64,000 nucleotides of DNA from Rhizobium tropici CIAT 899 (lineage in GTDB: Bacteria; Pseudomonadota; Alphaproteobacteria; Rhizobiales; Rhizobiaceae). The notes under the pieces were generated by a model that ran no database searches, had not been told where the DNA came from, and was given only the letters and a program-made list of their open reading frames with translations. Of the stretch, positions 21,741-30,239 are shown in pieces. Position 1 is the first letter of the stretch. Every line of letters starts with the position of its first letter. The stretch lies in NCBI RefSeq assembly GCF_000330885.1, contig NC_020059.1, positions 3,753,501 through 3,817,500 on the forward strand, written 5' to 3'. Position numbers and translations under genes: made by a program.

Positions 21741-21860
21741 AATAAAAAGCCCGACGCGGGAGGAGGTGCGTCGGGCTTTTGAACCTGATCAGCAACTGGG
21801 AGGAGGAGAGTTGCTGATCCATATCGGACGGCATTGGGAGGAGGAGATCGCCGTCTCGAT
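21741..21860 (-). ncRNA. Alpha-r14-type small RNA (NfeR1-like) with three anti-SD loops
   Basis: Three consecutive stem-loops lie on the minus strand, and each loop contains CCTCCTCCC, the complement of a Shine-Dalgarno sequence. Stem 1 is 21827-21834 with 21847-21855, stem 2 is 21787-21797 with 21809-21819 (11 bp perfect), and stem 3 is 21745-21757 with 21768-21780 (13 bp perfect). Stem 3 is followed by a T-rich tail TTTTTATTTTT, an intrinsic terminator. Three hairpins, anti-SD loops and a size near 120 nt match the alpha-r14 sRNA family of rhizobia (Smr14C2/NfeR1 in Sinorhizobium), which represses mRNAs through the exposed CUCCUCCC. It lies convergent to nadD. The 5' end is approximate and no clear promoter was identified. 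Confidence 0.85.
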
Positions 21861-22271
21861 GATTATGTTTTACCAGATTTTGCCGATTGATAAATGGGCG
21901 ATTGCGCAATGCAGCAATGCATATAACGCATGGCTACCGAAATTTTCTGCCCAAAAAACGCTTCTTTTGCAAATTGAGCGCCGCTTGATGTTCAGTGTCC
22001 GGACTTAATTCGGCGAAAGAATGACGCGAGATCCCACGGTTCGTAACGTTATGTCTCGCTTCGTGAGCGTTCGCCAATCCACTGGGCAAAGTCAGTCATG
22101 CATTTTTGTAATGCCCAAAGCCGTTCACATGCGCTGCGCTACGGAAAATCCATAGAATTCGTGGGGTTACGCGACCTTATCGCGATATATTTTTGCGAAC
22201 ATATCCCTAGCCAAGCTTCGTCCGTCGTTATATCTCTCGAAATATGTCGACATCTTTTGGGGAGAATTGAA
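21861..22271. other. Intergenic region between the sRNA and modA, 411 bp
   Basis: Unusually AT-rich for this genome. It should contain the promoter of the minus-strand small RNA near 21870-21920 and of modA near its right end. A ModE-like inverted repeat lies at 22226-22249. An open frame running from 21610 to 22008 on the plus strand crosses the sRNA and has no protein-like features. Confidence 0.6.
22226..22249 (+). promoter_or_regulatory. ModE-box-like operator upstream of modA
   Basis: CGTTATAT (22226-22233) and ATATGTCG (22242-22249) form an imperfect inverted repeat (6 of 8 positions) with an 8-nt spacer, 23 bp before modA. The half-site resembles the known ModE recognition sequence, and a ModE gene closes the cluster. 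Repression in molybdate-replete cells is the expected behaviour. Confidence 0.6.
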
Positions 22272-23069
22272 ATGACCGCCAGCCGACGCCAATGGATCAA
22301 GCTTGCAACCGCCGCAGCATCAGCTGCATGGCTCGGCCTTTCGGTCATTCCGACACCGGTGTTCGCCGCTGACAAAATCGTCGTCTTTGCCGCCGCCAGC
22401 ATGAAGAACGCGCTCGACAACGCCGATGCCGCCTTCACCAGGGAAACCGGCAAAGAGGTTACCGTCTCCTATGCCGCGAGCGGTCCGCTTGCAAAACAGC
22501 TTGAGAACGGCGCGCCGGCCGATGTTTTCATCTCCGCCGACACCAACTGGATGGATTATGTCGCTGGCAAGAAGTTGATCAAGGACGACAGCCGCGTCAA
22601 CCTGCTGGGTAACAAGCTCGTTCTCGTCGCCGCCAAGGACAAGGCGAAGCCGGTCGAGATCAAGCAGGGCTTCGATCTGGCTAGCCTGCTCGGCGACGGC
22701 CGCCTGGCGATGGGCCAGCCGGAATCGGTTCCGGCGGGCAAATACGGCAAGACGGCGCTGGAAAAGCTCGGTGTCTGGTCGTCGATCGAAAAGAAGGTTG
22801 CTGGCGCCGAAAGCGTGCGCGCGGCCCTTGCCTTGGTTTCGCGCGGCGAAGCGCCCTACGGCATCGTCTATCAGACCGATGTCTCCGCCGATCCGGGCGT
22901 TGCCGTCGTCGGCACCTTCCCCGCCGACAGCCATTCACCGATCGTCTACCCGATCGCCATCACCAGCGGCAGCAAGAACCCGGATGTACAAGCCTATTTC
23001 GATTTTCTGAAATCGGCTAAGGCTGTTCCCTTCTTCGAGCATGAGGGCTTCACCATCCTGAAGCCATGA
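22272..23069 (+). CDS. modA: Molybdate ABC transporter, periplasmic binding protein
   Basis: A 265-residue protein with a twin-arginine-like or Sec signal sequence (TASRRQWIKLATAAASAAW, cleavage near VFAADK). The ModA fold follows: VFAAASMKNALDNAD, VSYAASGPLAKQLENGAPADVFISAD and LVSRGEAPYGIVYQTD carry the Ser/Ala/Tyr oxyanion-binding residues. GGGGAGAA precedes the ATG at 22272. An open frame extends upstream to 22098 but has no signal-peptide logic. It is first of modABC. Confidence 0.95.
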   Translation: MTASRRQWIKLATAAASAAWLGLSVIPTPVFAADKIVVFAAASMKNALDNADAAFTRETGKEVTVSYAASGPLAKQLENGAPADVFISADTNWMDYVAGKKLIKDDSRVNLLGNKLVLVAAKDKAKPVEIKQGFDLASLLGDGRLAMGQPESVPAGKYGKTALEKLGVWSSIEKKVAGAESVRAALALVSRGEAPYGIVYQTDVSADPGVAVVGTFPADSHSPIVYPIAITSGSKNPDVQAYFDFLKSAKAVPFFEHEGFTILKP

Positions 23070-23153
23070 GCGTCATTGCCGCTGATCGGCAAGGAAGGTT
23101 CAATCATCAGGCTCGCCGGTCGTGGCGGGCCTGAGATGTTTAAGGGGCGGGAT

Positions 23154-23855
23154 TTGGACACATTGGGTTTGAGCAGCGACGAATGGACGGCCATAGAGCT
23201 AAGCCTGCGCGTTTCCATCGTCGCCATGCTGGTCAGCCTGCCCTTCGGCATCGGCGCAGCACTTCTGCTTGCGCGTGGCCGCTTTTGGGGCAAGTCGATC
23301 CTCAATGGCCTCATCCACCTGCCGCTGATCCTGCCGCCCGTCGTCACCGGCTTCATCCTTCTCATTCTCTTCGGCCGCAAAGGGCCGATCGGATCTTTGC
23401 TCGAGCAATACCTCGGCCTCGTCTTCTCCTTTCGCTGGACGGGTGCCGCACTTGCCTGCGGCGTCATGGGCTTTCCGCTCATGGTCCGAAGCATCCGCCT
23501 GTCGGTCGAGGCCGTCGACCGCAAGCTGGAGGAAGCCGCCGGCACATTGGGCGCCAGCCCCATCTGGACCTTCGTGACCGTGACGCTGCCGCTGATCCTG
23601 CCCGGCATCATCGCCGGCATGATCCTCTCCTTCGCCAAGGCCATGGGCGAATTCGGCGCCACCATCACCTTCGTCTCCAACATCCCCGGCGAGACACAGA
23701 CGCTGTCCTCGGCGATCTATACCTTCACGCAGGTTCCAGGCGGCGATGCCGGCGCCATGCGGCTCACGATCGTCGCCATCGTCATTTCCATGGCGGCGCT
23801 ACTTGCCTCGGAATTCCTTGCCTATCTCGCCGGCCGCAGGGTGGATTTCGAATGA
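23154..23855 (+). CDS. modB: Molybdate ABC transporter, permease
   Basis: About 233 residues with five or so membrane segments and the EAA loop ([30 protein letters not shown]) that contacts ModC. The start is taken as TTG at 23154, giving [11 protein letters not shown], because AAGGGG lies 6 nt upstream; ATG 23136 is the alternative. It overlaps modC by ATGA. Confidence 0.94.
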   Translation: MDTLGLSSDEWTAIELSLRVSIVAMLVSLPFGIGAALLLARGRFWGKSILNGLIHLPLILPPVVTGFILLILFGRKGPIGSLLEQYLGLVFSFRWTGAALACGVMGFPLMVRSIRLSVEAVDRKLEEAAGTLGASPIWTFVTVTLPLILPGIIAGMILSFAKAMGEFGATITFVSNIPGETQTLSSAIYTFTQVPGGDAGAMRLTIVAIVISMAALLASEFLAYLAGRRVDFE

Positions 23856-24925
23856 CGCTCTCGGTCGATATCCGCCACCGCCTCGGCGCCTTTTCGCTGG
23901 AGGCTGCATTCACCTCCGATGGCGGCGTGACAGCTCTTTTCGGCCGCTCCGGCTCGGGCAAGACGTCGATCGTCCGCATCATTGCCGGCCTGACGCACCC
24001 TGATCACGGCCATATCAGCTTTGACGATACCGTGCTTGCCGATACGACCACGCAGATCTTCGTGCCGCGTCACCGCCGCCGCTTCGGCTATGTCTTTCAA
24101 GAGGCACGCCTGTTTCCGCATCTATCCGTGCGGCAGAACCTCAATTACGGCCGCTGGTTCGCACCCAGGAGCGAGCGCGGCGAAAGCTTTGACGGGGTCG
24201 TCGATCTTCTCGGCATCGGCGCGTTGCTCGACCGCAGGCCGGCCAAACTTTCCGGCGGCGAGAAACAGCGCGTCGCGATCGGCCGCGCCCTGCTTTCTTC
24301 GCCGCGGCTCCTGCTGATGGACGAGCCGCTTGCGGCGCTCGATGAAGCCCGCAAGGCGGAAATTCTTCCCTATCTCGAACGGTTGCGCGACGAAACGAAG
24401 ATACCGATCATCTATGTCAGCCACTCTATCGCCGAAGTGGCACGGCTTGCCAACCGCGTCGTCGTCATGCGCGACGGCAAGGTCGAGACGATCGGTGCTG
24501 CCGTCGAGATCTTCAGCCAGCTCTCCGGCCCGCTGGCAGCGGATCGCCGCGAAGCCGGCGTGCTGCTGGAAGGCCGCGTCGAGGCGATCGACGATCGCCA
24601 TCATCTGACAGTCGTTGCTCTGAAGACGGCAAAGCTCTTTGTGCCGGGTCAGGCGGCGGCTGTCGGCAAGACCGTGCGCGTCCACATTCCAGCCCGTGAC
24701 GTCATGCTGGCGACGGCGCGACCAGAAGGCCTGAGCGCCTTGAATATTCTCGATGGCAAAGTACTAGGGATCGATAAGGACGCAGACAGAACGGCGGAGA
24801 TCAAGGTCGATTGCGGCGGCGACATCGTCACTGCCCGCATCACGCAATTCTCAGCCGAGAGACTGGGGCTGCGGATCGGGCTGTCGATCCATGCGGTCAT
24901 CAAGACCGTGGCGCTCGAACATTAG
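23852..24925 (+). CDS. modC: Molybdate ABC transporter, ATP-binding protein
   Basis: A 357-residue ATPase. Walker A is [10 protein letters not shown], the Q-loop region [10 protein letters not shown], the ABC signature [16 protein letters not shown] and Walker [13 protein letters not shown], followed by the H-loop [11 protein letters not shown]-terminal Mop/TOBE domain (from about residue 290, [14 protein letters not shown]) binds oxyanions. Its ATG overlaps the modB stop. The stop abuts the convergent modE stop with no spacer. Confidence 0.96.
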   Translation: MTLSVDIRHRLGAFSLEAAFTSDGGVTALFGRSGSGKTSIVRIIAGLTHPDHGHISFDDTVLADTTTQIFVPRHRRRFGYVFQEARLFPHLSVRQNLNYGRWFAPRSERGESFDGVVDLLGIGALLDRRPAKLSGGEKQRVAIGRALLSSPRLLLMDEPLAALDEARKAEILPYLERLRDETKIPIIYVSHSIAEVARLANRVVVMRDGKVETIGAAVEIFSQLSGPLAADRREAGVLLEGRVEAIDDRHHLTVVALKTAKLFVPGQAAAVGKTVRVHIPARDVMLATARPEGLSALNILDGKVLGIDKDADRTAEIKVDCGGDIVTARITQFSAERLGLRIGLSIHAVIKTVALEH

Positions 24926-25309
24926 TCAGGATTTCTTCGCAGAAGCGTCCGCCGAGCTCCGATTGGCTTCGAGCCAGTTCAGGTCATCGGCTATTGCCGC
25001 TCGCAGCGTCATTTCCATACCGCGAAAGCGCCTCAACAACTCCTCGCCGAATGGCGTCAGGGCAGCGCCGCCACCCTTTTGACCACCACGCTGCGATTCC
25101 ACGACCGGTTCGCGAAACATGTGATTGAGTTCGCTGATGAGCAGCCAGGCCCGGCGGTAGGACATATCCATGGCACGGCCGGCGGCCGAGATCGAGCCGG
25201 TCTCCTGAATATGCTCGAGAAGCTCCATCTTGCCGCGCCCAAGCCGATCCTGGCCCGAAAAGCTGACGCGGAGAATGGGCTTCAACGGTGGCTGCGGAGC
25301 ATCTGTCAT
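24926..25309 (-). CDS. ModE-like regulator lacking Mop domains
   Basis: A 127-residue winged helix-turn-helix protein of the ModE N-terminal type: GRGKMELLEHIQETGSISAA, GRAMDMSYRRAWLLISELN and QRGGQKGGGAALTPFGEELL. Full-length ModE is about 260 residues with a C-terminal MopB pair that binds molybdate. Here the protein stops after the DNA-binding and dimerisation part, so molybdate sensing must differ or be absent. The gene is convergent with modC (stop codons adjacent). The ATG at 25309 was chosen because the family domain starts a few residues later; longer frames upstream are non-coding in character. Confidence 0.88.
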   Translation of the reverse strand: MTDAPQPPLKPILRVSFSGQDRLGRGKMELLEHIQETGSISAAGRAMDMSYRRAWLLISELNHMFREPVVESQRGGQKGGGAALTPFGEELLRRFRGMEMTLRAAIADDLNWLEANRSSADASAKKS

Positions 25310-25480
25310 GTTGTCTGTAAGCAGTTGATATCTGCATAATCTATACGTGGCCTTCGTCCGGCTGTACATGCCGACGGAAATGGACAAGCGGTTGTACCGG
25401 CCTATCTGATCTTCACGAAAAAACGCATTGGCGCGCGAGCACGGACCGCGCCAGCCTTGAGGTTTGAGAGGAGGAAACCG

Positions 25481-25780
25481 ATGCCGGCCTATATCATTTC
25501 CGATGTCACCGTCAGGGATAGCGAAGCCTTCCAGACCTACCGGACCCGCGCGGCCGCCTCCATAGGCCTTTATGGCGGCCACTATCTGGTCCGTGGCGGC
25601 CCGATCGAACGGCTGGAGGGCGGCTGGTCGCCGCAAGCGATCGTGATCGTGGAATTTCCGGATGTGGAACGAGCGAGAGCCTGGTACGGCTCGCCGGAAT
25701 ATGCGCATGCTCTTGAGGTCCGCGATCAGGCCCTCAGCCGCAACCTTATTCTCGTCGATGGAGTACGCCAGGAAGGCTGA
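25481..25780 (+). CDS. DUF1330 domain protein
   Basis: A 99-residue dimeric alpha/beta-barrel-type protein with YIISDVTVRDSEAFQTYRT, GGHYLVRGGPIERLEG and PDVERARAWYGSPEY, the DUF1330 pattern. GAGGAGG lies 7 bases before the ATG at 25481. The function of the family is unknown. It lies between modE and rsfS and is probably transcribed on its own. Confidence 0.88.
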   Translation: MPAYIISDVTVRDSEAFQTYRTRAAASIGLYGGHYLVRGGPIERLEGGWSPQAIVIVEFPDVERARAWYGSPEYAHALEVRDQALSRNLILVDGVRQEG

Positions 25781-25938
25781 TTTTCGTCTTCGGCACGAAT
25801 ATTCGCCCATATCTGGTGCGAAAGCGCACTATTCAGACACAAATCCTTGTCCTGAATGGACGAAGTTGCCGGCCTGCGTCTTGAAACCTTAATGCTTTGA
25901 TGCCTATCTTTGTAACGTGATCGACTCAGATCATTCAC

Positions 25939-26385
25939 GTGCATGTTCTGTTACTCAAGGAAGGAAGAGCACTGACAACAGTACACGCCAAGGGAAGAAC
26001 GCCTGTCGTTATCCCGAAGAGCTCGGAACGTGGCGCCGATGCCGCTGCCCGCGCCCTGCAAGCCGTCCTCGTAAGCCTCGAGGACTCCAAGGCCGAAAAT
26101 ATCGTCACCATCGACATTGCTGGCAAGTCTGCGCTTGGAGACTACATGGTCGTCGTCTCCGGCCGATCGAGCCGCCATGTCCTGGCGATTGCCGACCATC
26201 TCATGACCGATCTCAAGGACGAGGGCTTCGGCAATGCCCGCGTCGAGGGTCTCGATGGCGGCGACTGGGTGTTGATCGACACCGGCGACATCATCGTTCA
26301 TGTCTTCAGACCCGAGATCCGCGAGTTCTACAACATCGAAAAGATGTGGGCAGCACCCGATCTCGACGAAGGCACGCTGCACTAA
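25939..26385 (+). CDS. rsfS: Ribosomal silencing factor
   Basis: Up to 148 residues. RsfS binds L14 and blocks subunit joining in stationary phase. Core motifs are SLEDSKAENIVTIDIAGKSALGDYMVVVSG, RHVLAIADHL, DWVLIDTGDIIVHVF and REFYNIEKMW. The GTG at 25939 has no ribosome site. A strong AAGGAAGGA lies just before a CTG at 25972 that would give LTTVHAKGR, so a CTG start is possible. Together with rlmH this is the usual partner pair downstream of nadD; here the mod genes intervene. Confidence 0.93.
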   Translation: MHVLLLKEGRALTTVHAKGRTPVVIPKSSERGADAAARALQAVLVSLEDSKAENIVTIDIAGKSALGDYMVVVSGRSSRHVLAIADHLMTDLKDEGFGNARVEGLDGGDWVLIDTGDIIVHVFRPEIREFYNIEKMWAAPDLDEGTLH

Positions 26386-26500
26386 CCGACGCCAGGAACG
26401 TTTTCCCGGCCCTGTACGCAGCCTTACATCGCCGGAGATGAGCCTCCGGCAAGAGTTTCGTTTTGTGCCGCCATGACGGCGGATGTGCTTGGGAGCGGGA

Positions 26501-26983
26501 ATGCGGATAGGTCTTTTTGCGGTGGGACGGCTGAAAGCCGGCCCTGAAAAGGATCTTGCGGCTCGCTATCTCAACCGTTTCGCCAAGGCCGGGCCGGCCA
26601 TCGGCCTGGAAATGGCGCGCATGACCGAGGTTGCCGAAAGCCGCGCCTCCAATAGCGAGACCCGCAAGCGCGAAGAGGCGGGCCTGCTGCAGAAGGCGCA
26701 CCCCGAAGGCGGCGTCCTCATCCTTCTCGACGAACGCGGCAAGGCGCTCGACAGCGAAGCCTTCGCCGCCATGCTCGGGACATACCGCGATCAGGGCAAG
26801 CGCGACCTGACGATCGCCATTGGCGGCGCCGACGGCCTTGACCCCGCCCTCTACGACAAGGCCGACCTGACCATTTGCCTGGGCAAGCTGACCTGGCCGC
26901 ACCAGCTCGTGCGCATCCTGATTGCCGAACAGCTCTACCGCGCCGTGACAATCCTCTCCGGGCACCCCTACCACCGGGTGTGA
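26501..26983 (+). CDS. rlmH: 23S rRNA (pseudouridine-1915) N3-methyltransferase
   Basis: A 160-residue SPOUT-class methyltransferase. MRIGLFAVGRLKAGPEKDL starts the protein; LDERGKALDSEAFA, IAIGGADGLDP and the C-terminal LTWPHQLVRILIAEQLYRA knot and YHRV tail are diagnostic. GGGAGCGG precedes the ATG at 26501. It is 115 bp after rsfS, with which it is commonly paired. Confidence 0.96.
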   Translation: MRIGLFAVGRLKAGPEKDLAARYLNRFAKAGPAIGLEMARMTEVAESRASNSETRKREEAGLLQKAHPEGGVLILLDERGKALDSEAFAAMLGTYRDQGKRDLTIAIGGADGLDPALYDKADLTICLGKLTWPHQLVRILIAEQLYRAVTILSGHPYHRV

Positions 26984-27090
26984 TTGCTCCATCCGTTTTG
27001 AAAACAGTTTGGCTTTCGCCGATTTTGCGTTAACGAAACGCTCACACAGGCGTGTTTTGATTCCCGCCCTGAAAATGACGATGCTTCCTG

Positions 27091-27191
27091 GAGCATTTCC
27101 AGGAAAAGTGCGCAGCGGTTTTCCGTCCGGAATGCGTAGAGAAACAAGAACATAGAGCGTTTTCGCGATTCGAAGAAAAGCGGAAATGCTC
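27091..27191. repeat. Dispersed palindromic repeat (copy 1)
   Basis: The element is bounded by the perfect inverted repeat GAGCATTTCC (27091-27100) and GGAAATGCTC (27182-27191). Inside it, AGGAAAAGTG-x-CGGTTTTCCGTCCGGAATGC is nearly identical to the reverse complement of the element upstream of purH (60185-60259). It lies between rlmH and the EnvC-like gene. Confidence 0.7.
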
Positions 27192-27254
27192 TAGATGATC
27201 GCGGCAAATCAGCTTATTTTCGCGTGATCTGAGGGACCAGGCCGAACCGACTGG

Positions 27255-28703
27255 ATGAGAAAAGCCCCGCCTATGCTTTCGCGTATCGTGCTGCCAGCTT
27301 TGGCGGCAACTCTGGGCATGGGCGTCTATATGGCAGGCCCTTTCTCTCAAGAGAACGTCGCCCTCGCCCAGGAAGCCGGTGCCATCGCTGCGCAAGCACC
27401 CGACGATCGCTCTTCTACACCGCCGTCCGCGCAGGAGGCGCCTGACCCGGCGGCGGATCTTGCCCGCAAGCGCGACGAAACCCGCGCACAGCTCGATGCG
27501 CTTTCCAAGACAATCGGACTTTCGTCCGGCAAGACGAAGGAACTGGAAGACAGCATCGCCTCCCTCGACAAGAGCACTGCCAGCCTGCGCCAGGCGCTGA
27601 TCGACAGCGCCGCCCGCCGTAAGGACCTGGATCGCAAGATCCAGCAGAGCGAGAAGACGCTGACGAACCTTGCCGTCAAGGAGGATAAGATCCGCGCCTC
27701 CCTGCACGAGCGTCGCGCCCTGCTGGCCGAAGTGCTGGGGGCTCTCGAACGCATGGGCCGCAACCCGCCGCCGGCATTGCTGGTAACGCCGGACGATGCG
27801 CTCGCCTCGGTGCGCAGCGCCATTCTTCTCGGCGCCGTCGTGCCCGGAATGCGCAAGGAGACGGACAAGCTCATCGCCGATCTGACCGATCTCGGCAAGT
27901 TGCAGGCCGACACCGCCGCCGAAAAGGCCAGCTTCACCGCCACCGTGACCAATAGTCTGGAGGAGGAACGGCGCATGGATCTGCTGATTGCGGAGAACGA
28001 CAAGCACAACAAGGAAAATACGGCCCAGCTCGATGCGGAACGCAAGCGCGCGGAAGAGCTGGCGGGCCAGGCAACCAGCCTGGAAGGGCTTGTGGCCTCG
28101 CTGGAAAGTCAGATCGGCTCCGTACGCGACGCTGCCGCTGCTGCCCGCGCGGAAGAGGCGCGACGAGCGCAGATGAGCGAACAGCAGCGCGAGCAGGCGA
28201 AGGCCCTTGCCGAGAACGGCGTGCCCGATAAAAACCGCATTACGCCCGCATATCCCTTCTCGGACCTGAAGAAAAAGTTGGAGTTGCCCGTGGCGGGCGA
28301 TATTCTCCGCCAATTCGGCGACGACGATGGCACCGGCCACACCGCGATGGGACTGACCGTTGCGACCGGCCCGGAAGCACTCGTCACGGCTCCCGCCGAC
28401 GGCACGGTCGTCTATGCCGGCGCGTTTCGCAGCTACGGACAGATGATCATCCTGGATACGGGCGACGGCTATCACATGGTGCTGTCCGGCATGGACGCGA
28501 TCAAGACGCGCCCGGGCAGATTCGTCTTCGCTGGCGAACCGCTTGCCACCATGGGCCAAAAAAGAGTCGCGAGCGCGACCGCATTGGCGCTGGAAACGGA
28601 TCGGCCAACGCTTTACATTGAATTCCGAAAAGATGGAAAACCAGTCGATTCTCGGCCCTGGTGGACCTCCAAAGACACTGGAAAGGCACGCAATGATACG
28701 TAG
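27255..28703 (+). CDS. EnvC-like murein hydrolase activator (degenerate LytM/M23)
   Basis: A 482-residue periplasmic protein with a signal segment (residues about 8-40), long coiled coils (about 65-330, rich in Lys/Glu/Leu/Arg) and a C-terminal LytM fold (about 345-475). The zinc ligands of active M23 peptidases are replaced: GHTAMGLTVAT in place of HxxGxD and LYIEFRKDG in place of HxHxE-type, so it is probably an amidase activator like EnvC rather than an enzyme. The stop overlaps ctpA by 11 nt, indicating translational coupling with a C-terminal processing protease. It probably functions in daughter-cell separation. Confidence 0.9.
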   Translation: MRKAPPMLSRIVLPALAATLGMGVYMAGPFSQENVALAQEAGAIAAQAPDDRSSTPPSAQEAPDPAADLARKRDETRAQLDALSKTIGLSSGKTKELEDSIASLDKSTASLRQALIDSAARRKDLDRKIQQSEKTLTNLAVKEDKIRASLHERRALLAEVLGALERMGRNPPPALLVTPDDALASVRSAILLGAVVPGMRKETDKLIADLTDLGKLQADTAAEKASFTATVTNSLEEERRMDLLIAENDKHNKENTAQLDAERKRAEELAGQATSLEGLVASLESQIGSVRDAAAAARAEEARRAQMSEQQREQAKALAENGVPDKNRITPAYPFSDLKKKLELPVAGDILRQFGDDDGTGHTAMGLTVATGPEALVTAPADGTVVYAGAFRSYGQMIILDTGDGYHMVLSGMDAIKTRPGRFVFAGEPLATMGQKRVASATALALETDRPTLYIEFRKDGKPVDSRPWWTSKDTGKARNDT

Positions 28704-30021
28704 GGCTTCTCTTGTTCTCGTCGGCGCATTGATGGGTGCGACCGCGATGGGCGTTATCTACTCGGCGGTAGCGCCGGCGGAAGCCGCTGGCACTTCCACC
28801 TACAAGGAGTTGTCGATTTTCGGCGACGTCTTTGAGCGCGTCCGCGCGCAGTATGTGACCCCTCCCCAGGAAGACAAGCTCGTCGAAGCCGCCATCAACG
28901 GCATGCTGTCTTCGCTGGACCCGCATTCGAGCTACATGAACGCCAAGGATGCGGAAGACATGCGCACCCAGACCAAGGGTGAATTCGGCGGTCTCGGCAT
29001 CGAAGTGACGATGGACAACGATCTCGTCAAGGTCATCACCCCGATCGACGATACGCCTGCCGCCAAGGCCGGCGTCCTAGCCGGCGACTATATCACCGCC
29101 ATCGACGGCCAGTCCGTCCGCGGCCTGAAGCTGGAAGACGCCGTCGAAAAGATGCGCGGCCCGGTCAAGACGCCGATCAAGCTGACGCTGCTGCGCAAGG
29201 GCGCCGACAAGCCGATCGAGCTCACCGTCATCCGTGACGTGATTGCCGTTGCCGCCGTCAAGTCGCGCGAGGAAGGCGGCGATGTCGGCTATATCCGCAT
29301 CATCTCCTTCACCGAAAAGACCACGCCGGACCTCGAAGCCGCGATCGCCAAGATCAAGAAGGATATCCCGGCCGACAAGCTGAAGGGCTACGTCCTCGAC
29401 CTGCGCCTCAATCCGGGCGGCCTGCTCGATCAGGCAATCAACGTTGCCGACGACGTGCTCGAGCGCGGCGAGATCGTTTCGACCCGCGGCCGCAACCCGG
29501 ACGAAACTCGACGCTTCAACGCCACCCCAGGCGACCTGACCGACGGCAAGCCGATCATCGTGCTCACCAACGGCGGCTCGGCCTCCGCTTCGGAAATCGT
29601 CGCAGGCGCCTTGCAGGATCTGCGTCGCGCCACCGTGCTCGGCACACAGTCATTCGGCAAGGGCTCCGTCCAGACGATCATCCCGCTCGGCGACGGCAAC
29701 GGCGCGCTGCGCCTGACGACGGCGCTCTACTACACGCCGTCGGGCCGCTCGATCCAGGGCACCGGCATCACGCCTGACATCAAGGTCGACCAGCCGCTTC
29801 CCGACGATCTGAAGGGCAAGCTGACGACGGAAGGCGAATCCAGCCTGCCGGGCCACATCAAGGGCCAGAGCGAGACCGACAAGGGCTCCGGCTCCTCGGC
29901 CTACGTGCCGCCGGATCCGAAGGACGATATCCAGCTCAACTATGCGCTCGACCTGCTGCGTGGCGCGAAGACGGATCCAGCCTTCCCGCCGAACCCCGAA
30001 AAGGCGGTTTCCTCCAAGTAA
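28693..30021 (+). CDS. ctpA: C-terminal processing protease, S41 family
   Basis: A 442-residue protein with an N-terminal signal or membrane anchor, a PDZ domain (GGLGIEVTMDNDLVKVITPI, AGDYITAIDG) and the S41 catalytic region. The nucleophile lies in NGGSASASEIVAGAL and the general-base Lys in GTQSFGKGSVQ. The Ser/Lys dyad is intact. The start at 28693 is inside the end of the previous gene. It probably trims periplasmic or cell-wall factors and could act on the EnvC-like partner. A GC-rich terminator follows 6 bp after the stop. Confidence 0.96.
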   Translation: MIRRASLVLVGALMGATAMGVIYSAVAPAEAAGTSTYKELSIFGDVFERVRAQYVTPPQEDKLVEAAINGMLSSLDPHSSYMNAKDAEDMRTQTKGEFGGLGIEVTMDNDLVKVITPIDDTPAAKAGVLAGDYITAIDGQSVRGLKLEDAVEKMRGPVKTPIKLTLLRKGADKPIELTVIRDVIAVAAVKSREEGGDVGYIRIISFTEKTTPDLEAAIAKIKKDIPADKLKGYVLDLRLNPGGLLDQAINVADDVLERGEIVSTRGRNPDETRRFNATPGDLTDGKPIIVLTNGGSASASEIVAGALQDLRRATVLGTQSFGKGSVQTIIPLGDGNGALRLTTALYYTPSGRSIQGTGITPDIKVDQPLPDDLKGKLTTEGESSLPGHIKGQSETDKGSGSSAYVPPDPKDDIQLNYALDLLRGAKTDPAFPPNPEKAVSSK

Positions 30022-30027
30022 GGATTG

Positions 30028-30057
30028 GCGCCGGGCTGGAAACAGACCCGGCGCTTT
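30028..30057 (+). terminator. Terminator after ctpA
   Basis: GCGCCGGG (30028-30035) pairs with CCCGGCGC (30047-30054) and is followed by TTT. Confidence 0.65.
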
Positions 30058-30239
30058 CATGATGAGGGAGCGGGGCGAGGGGTATTGTCCCGCCCTTCTC
30101 GGTCAGCCTCTGAATCCGACGTCGCTCGGAACAGTCTTGTTCATGTTTTAGCACTTTGAGTGCCGCGGGCATTTTTCCGCTTCGCCGTGAGCGATATGCT
30201 CGAGGCCAATAGAGTTTTCCGCTTGGGGTGGATTGAAGC

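Noticed and set aside
21610..22008. 132-codon open frame after nadD
   Set aside because: It runs through the three sRNA hairpins and has no ribosome site or family resemblance.
23183..23851. Long upstream extension of the modC frame
   Set aside because: It overlaps all of modB in another frame; the ATG at 23852 gives a normal ModC N-terminus.
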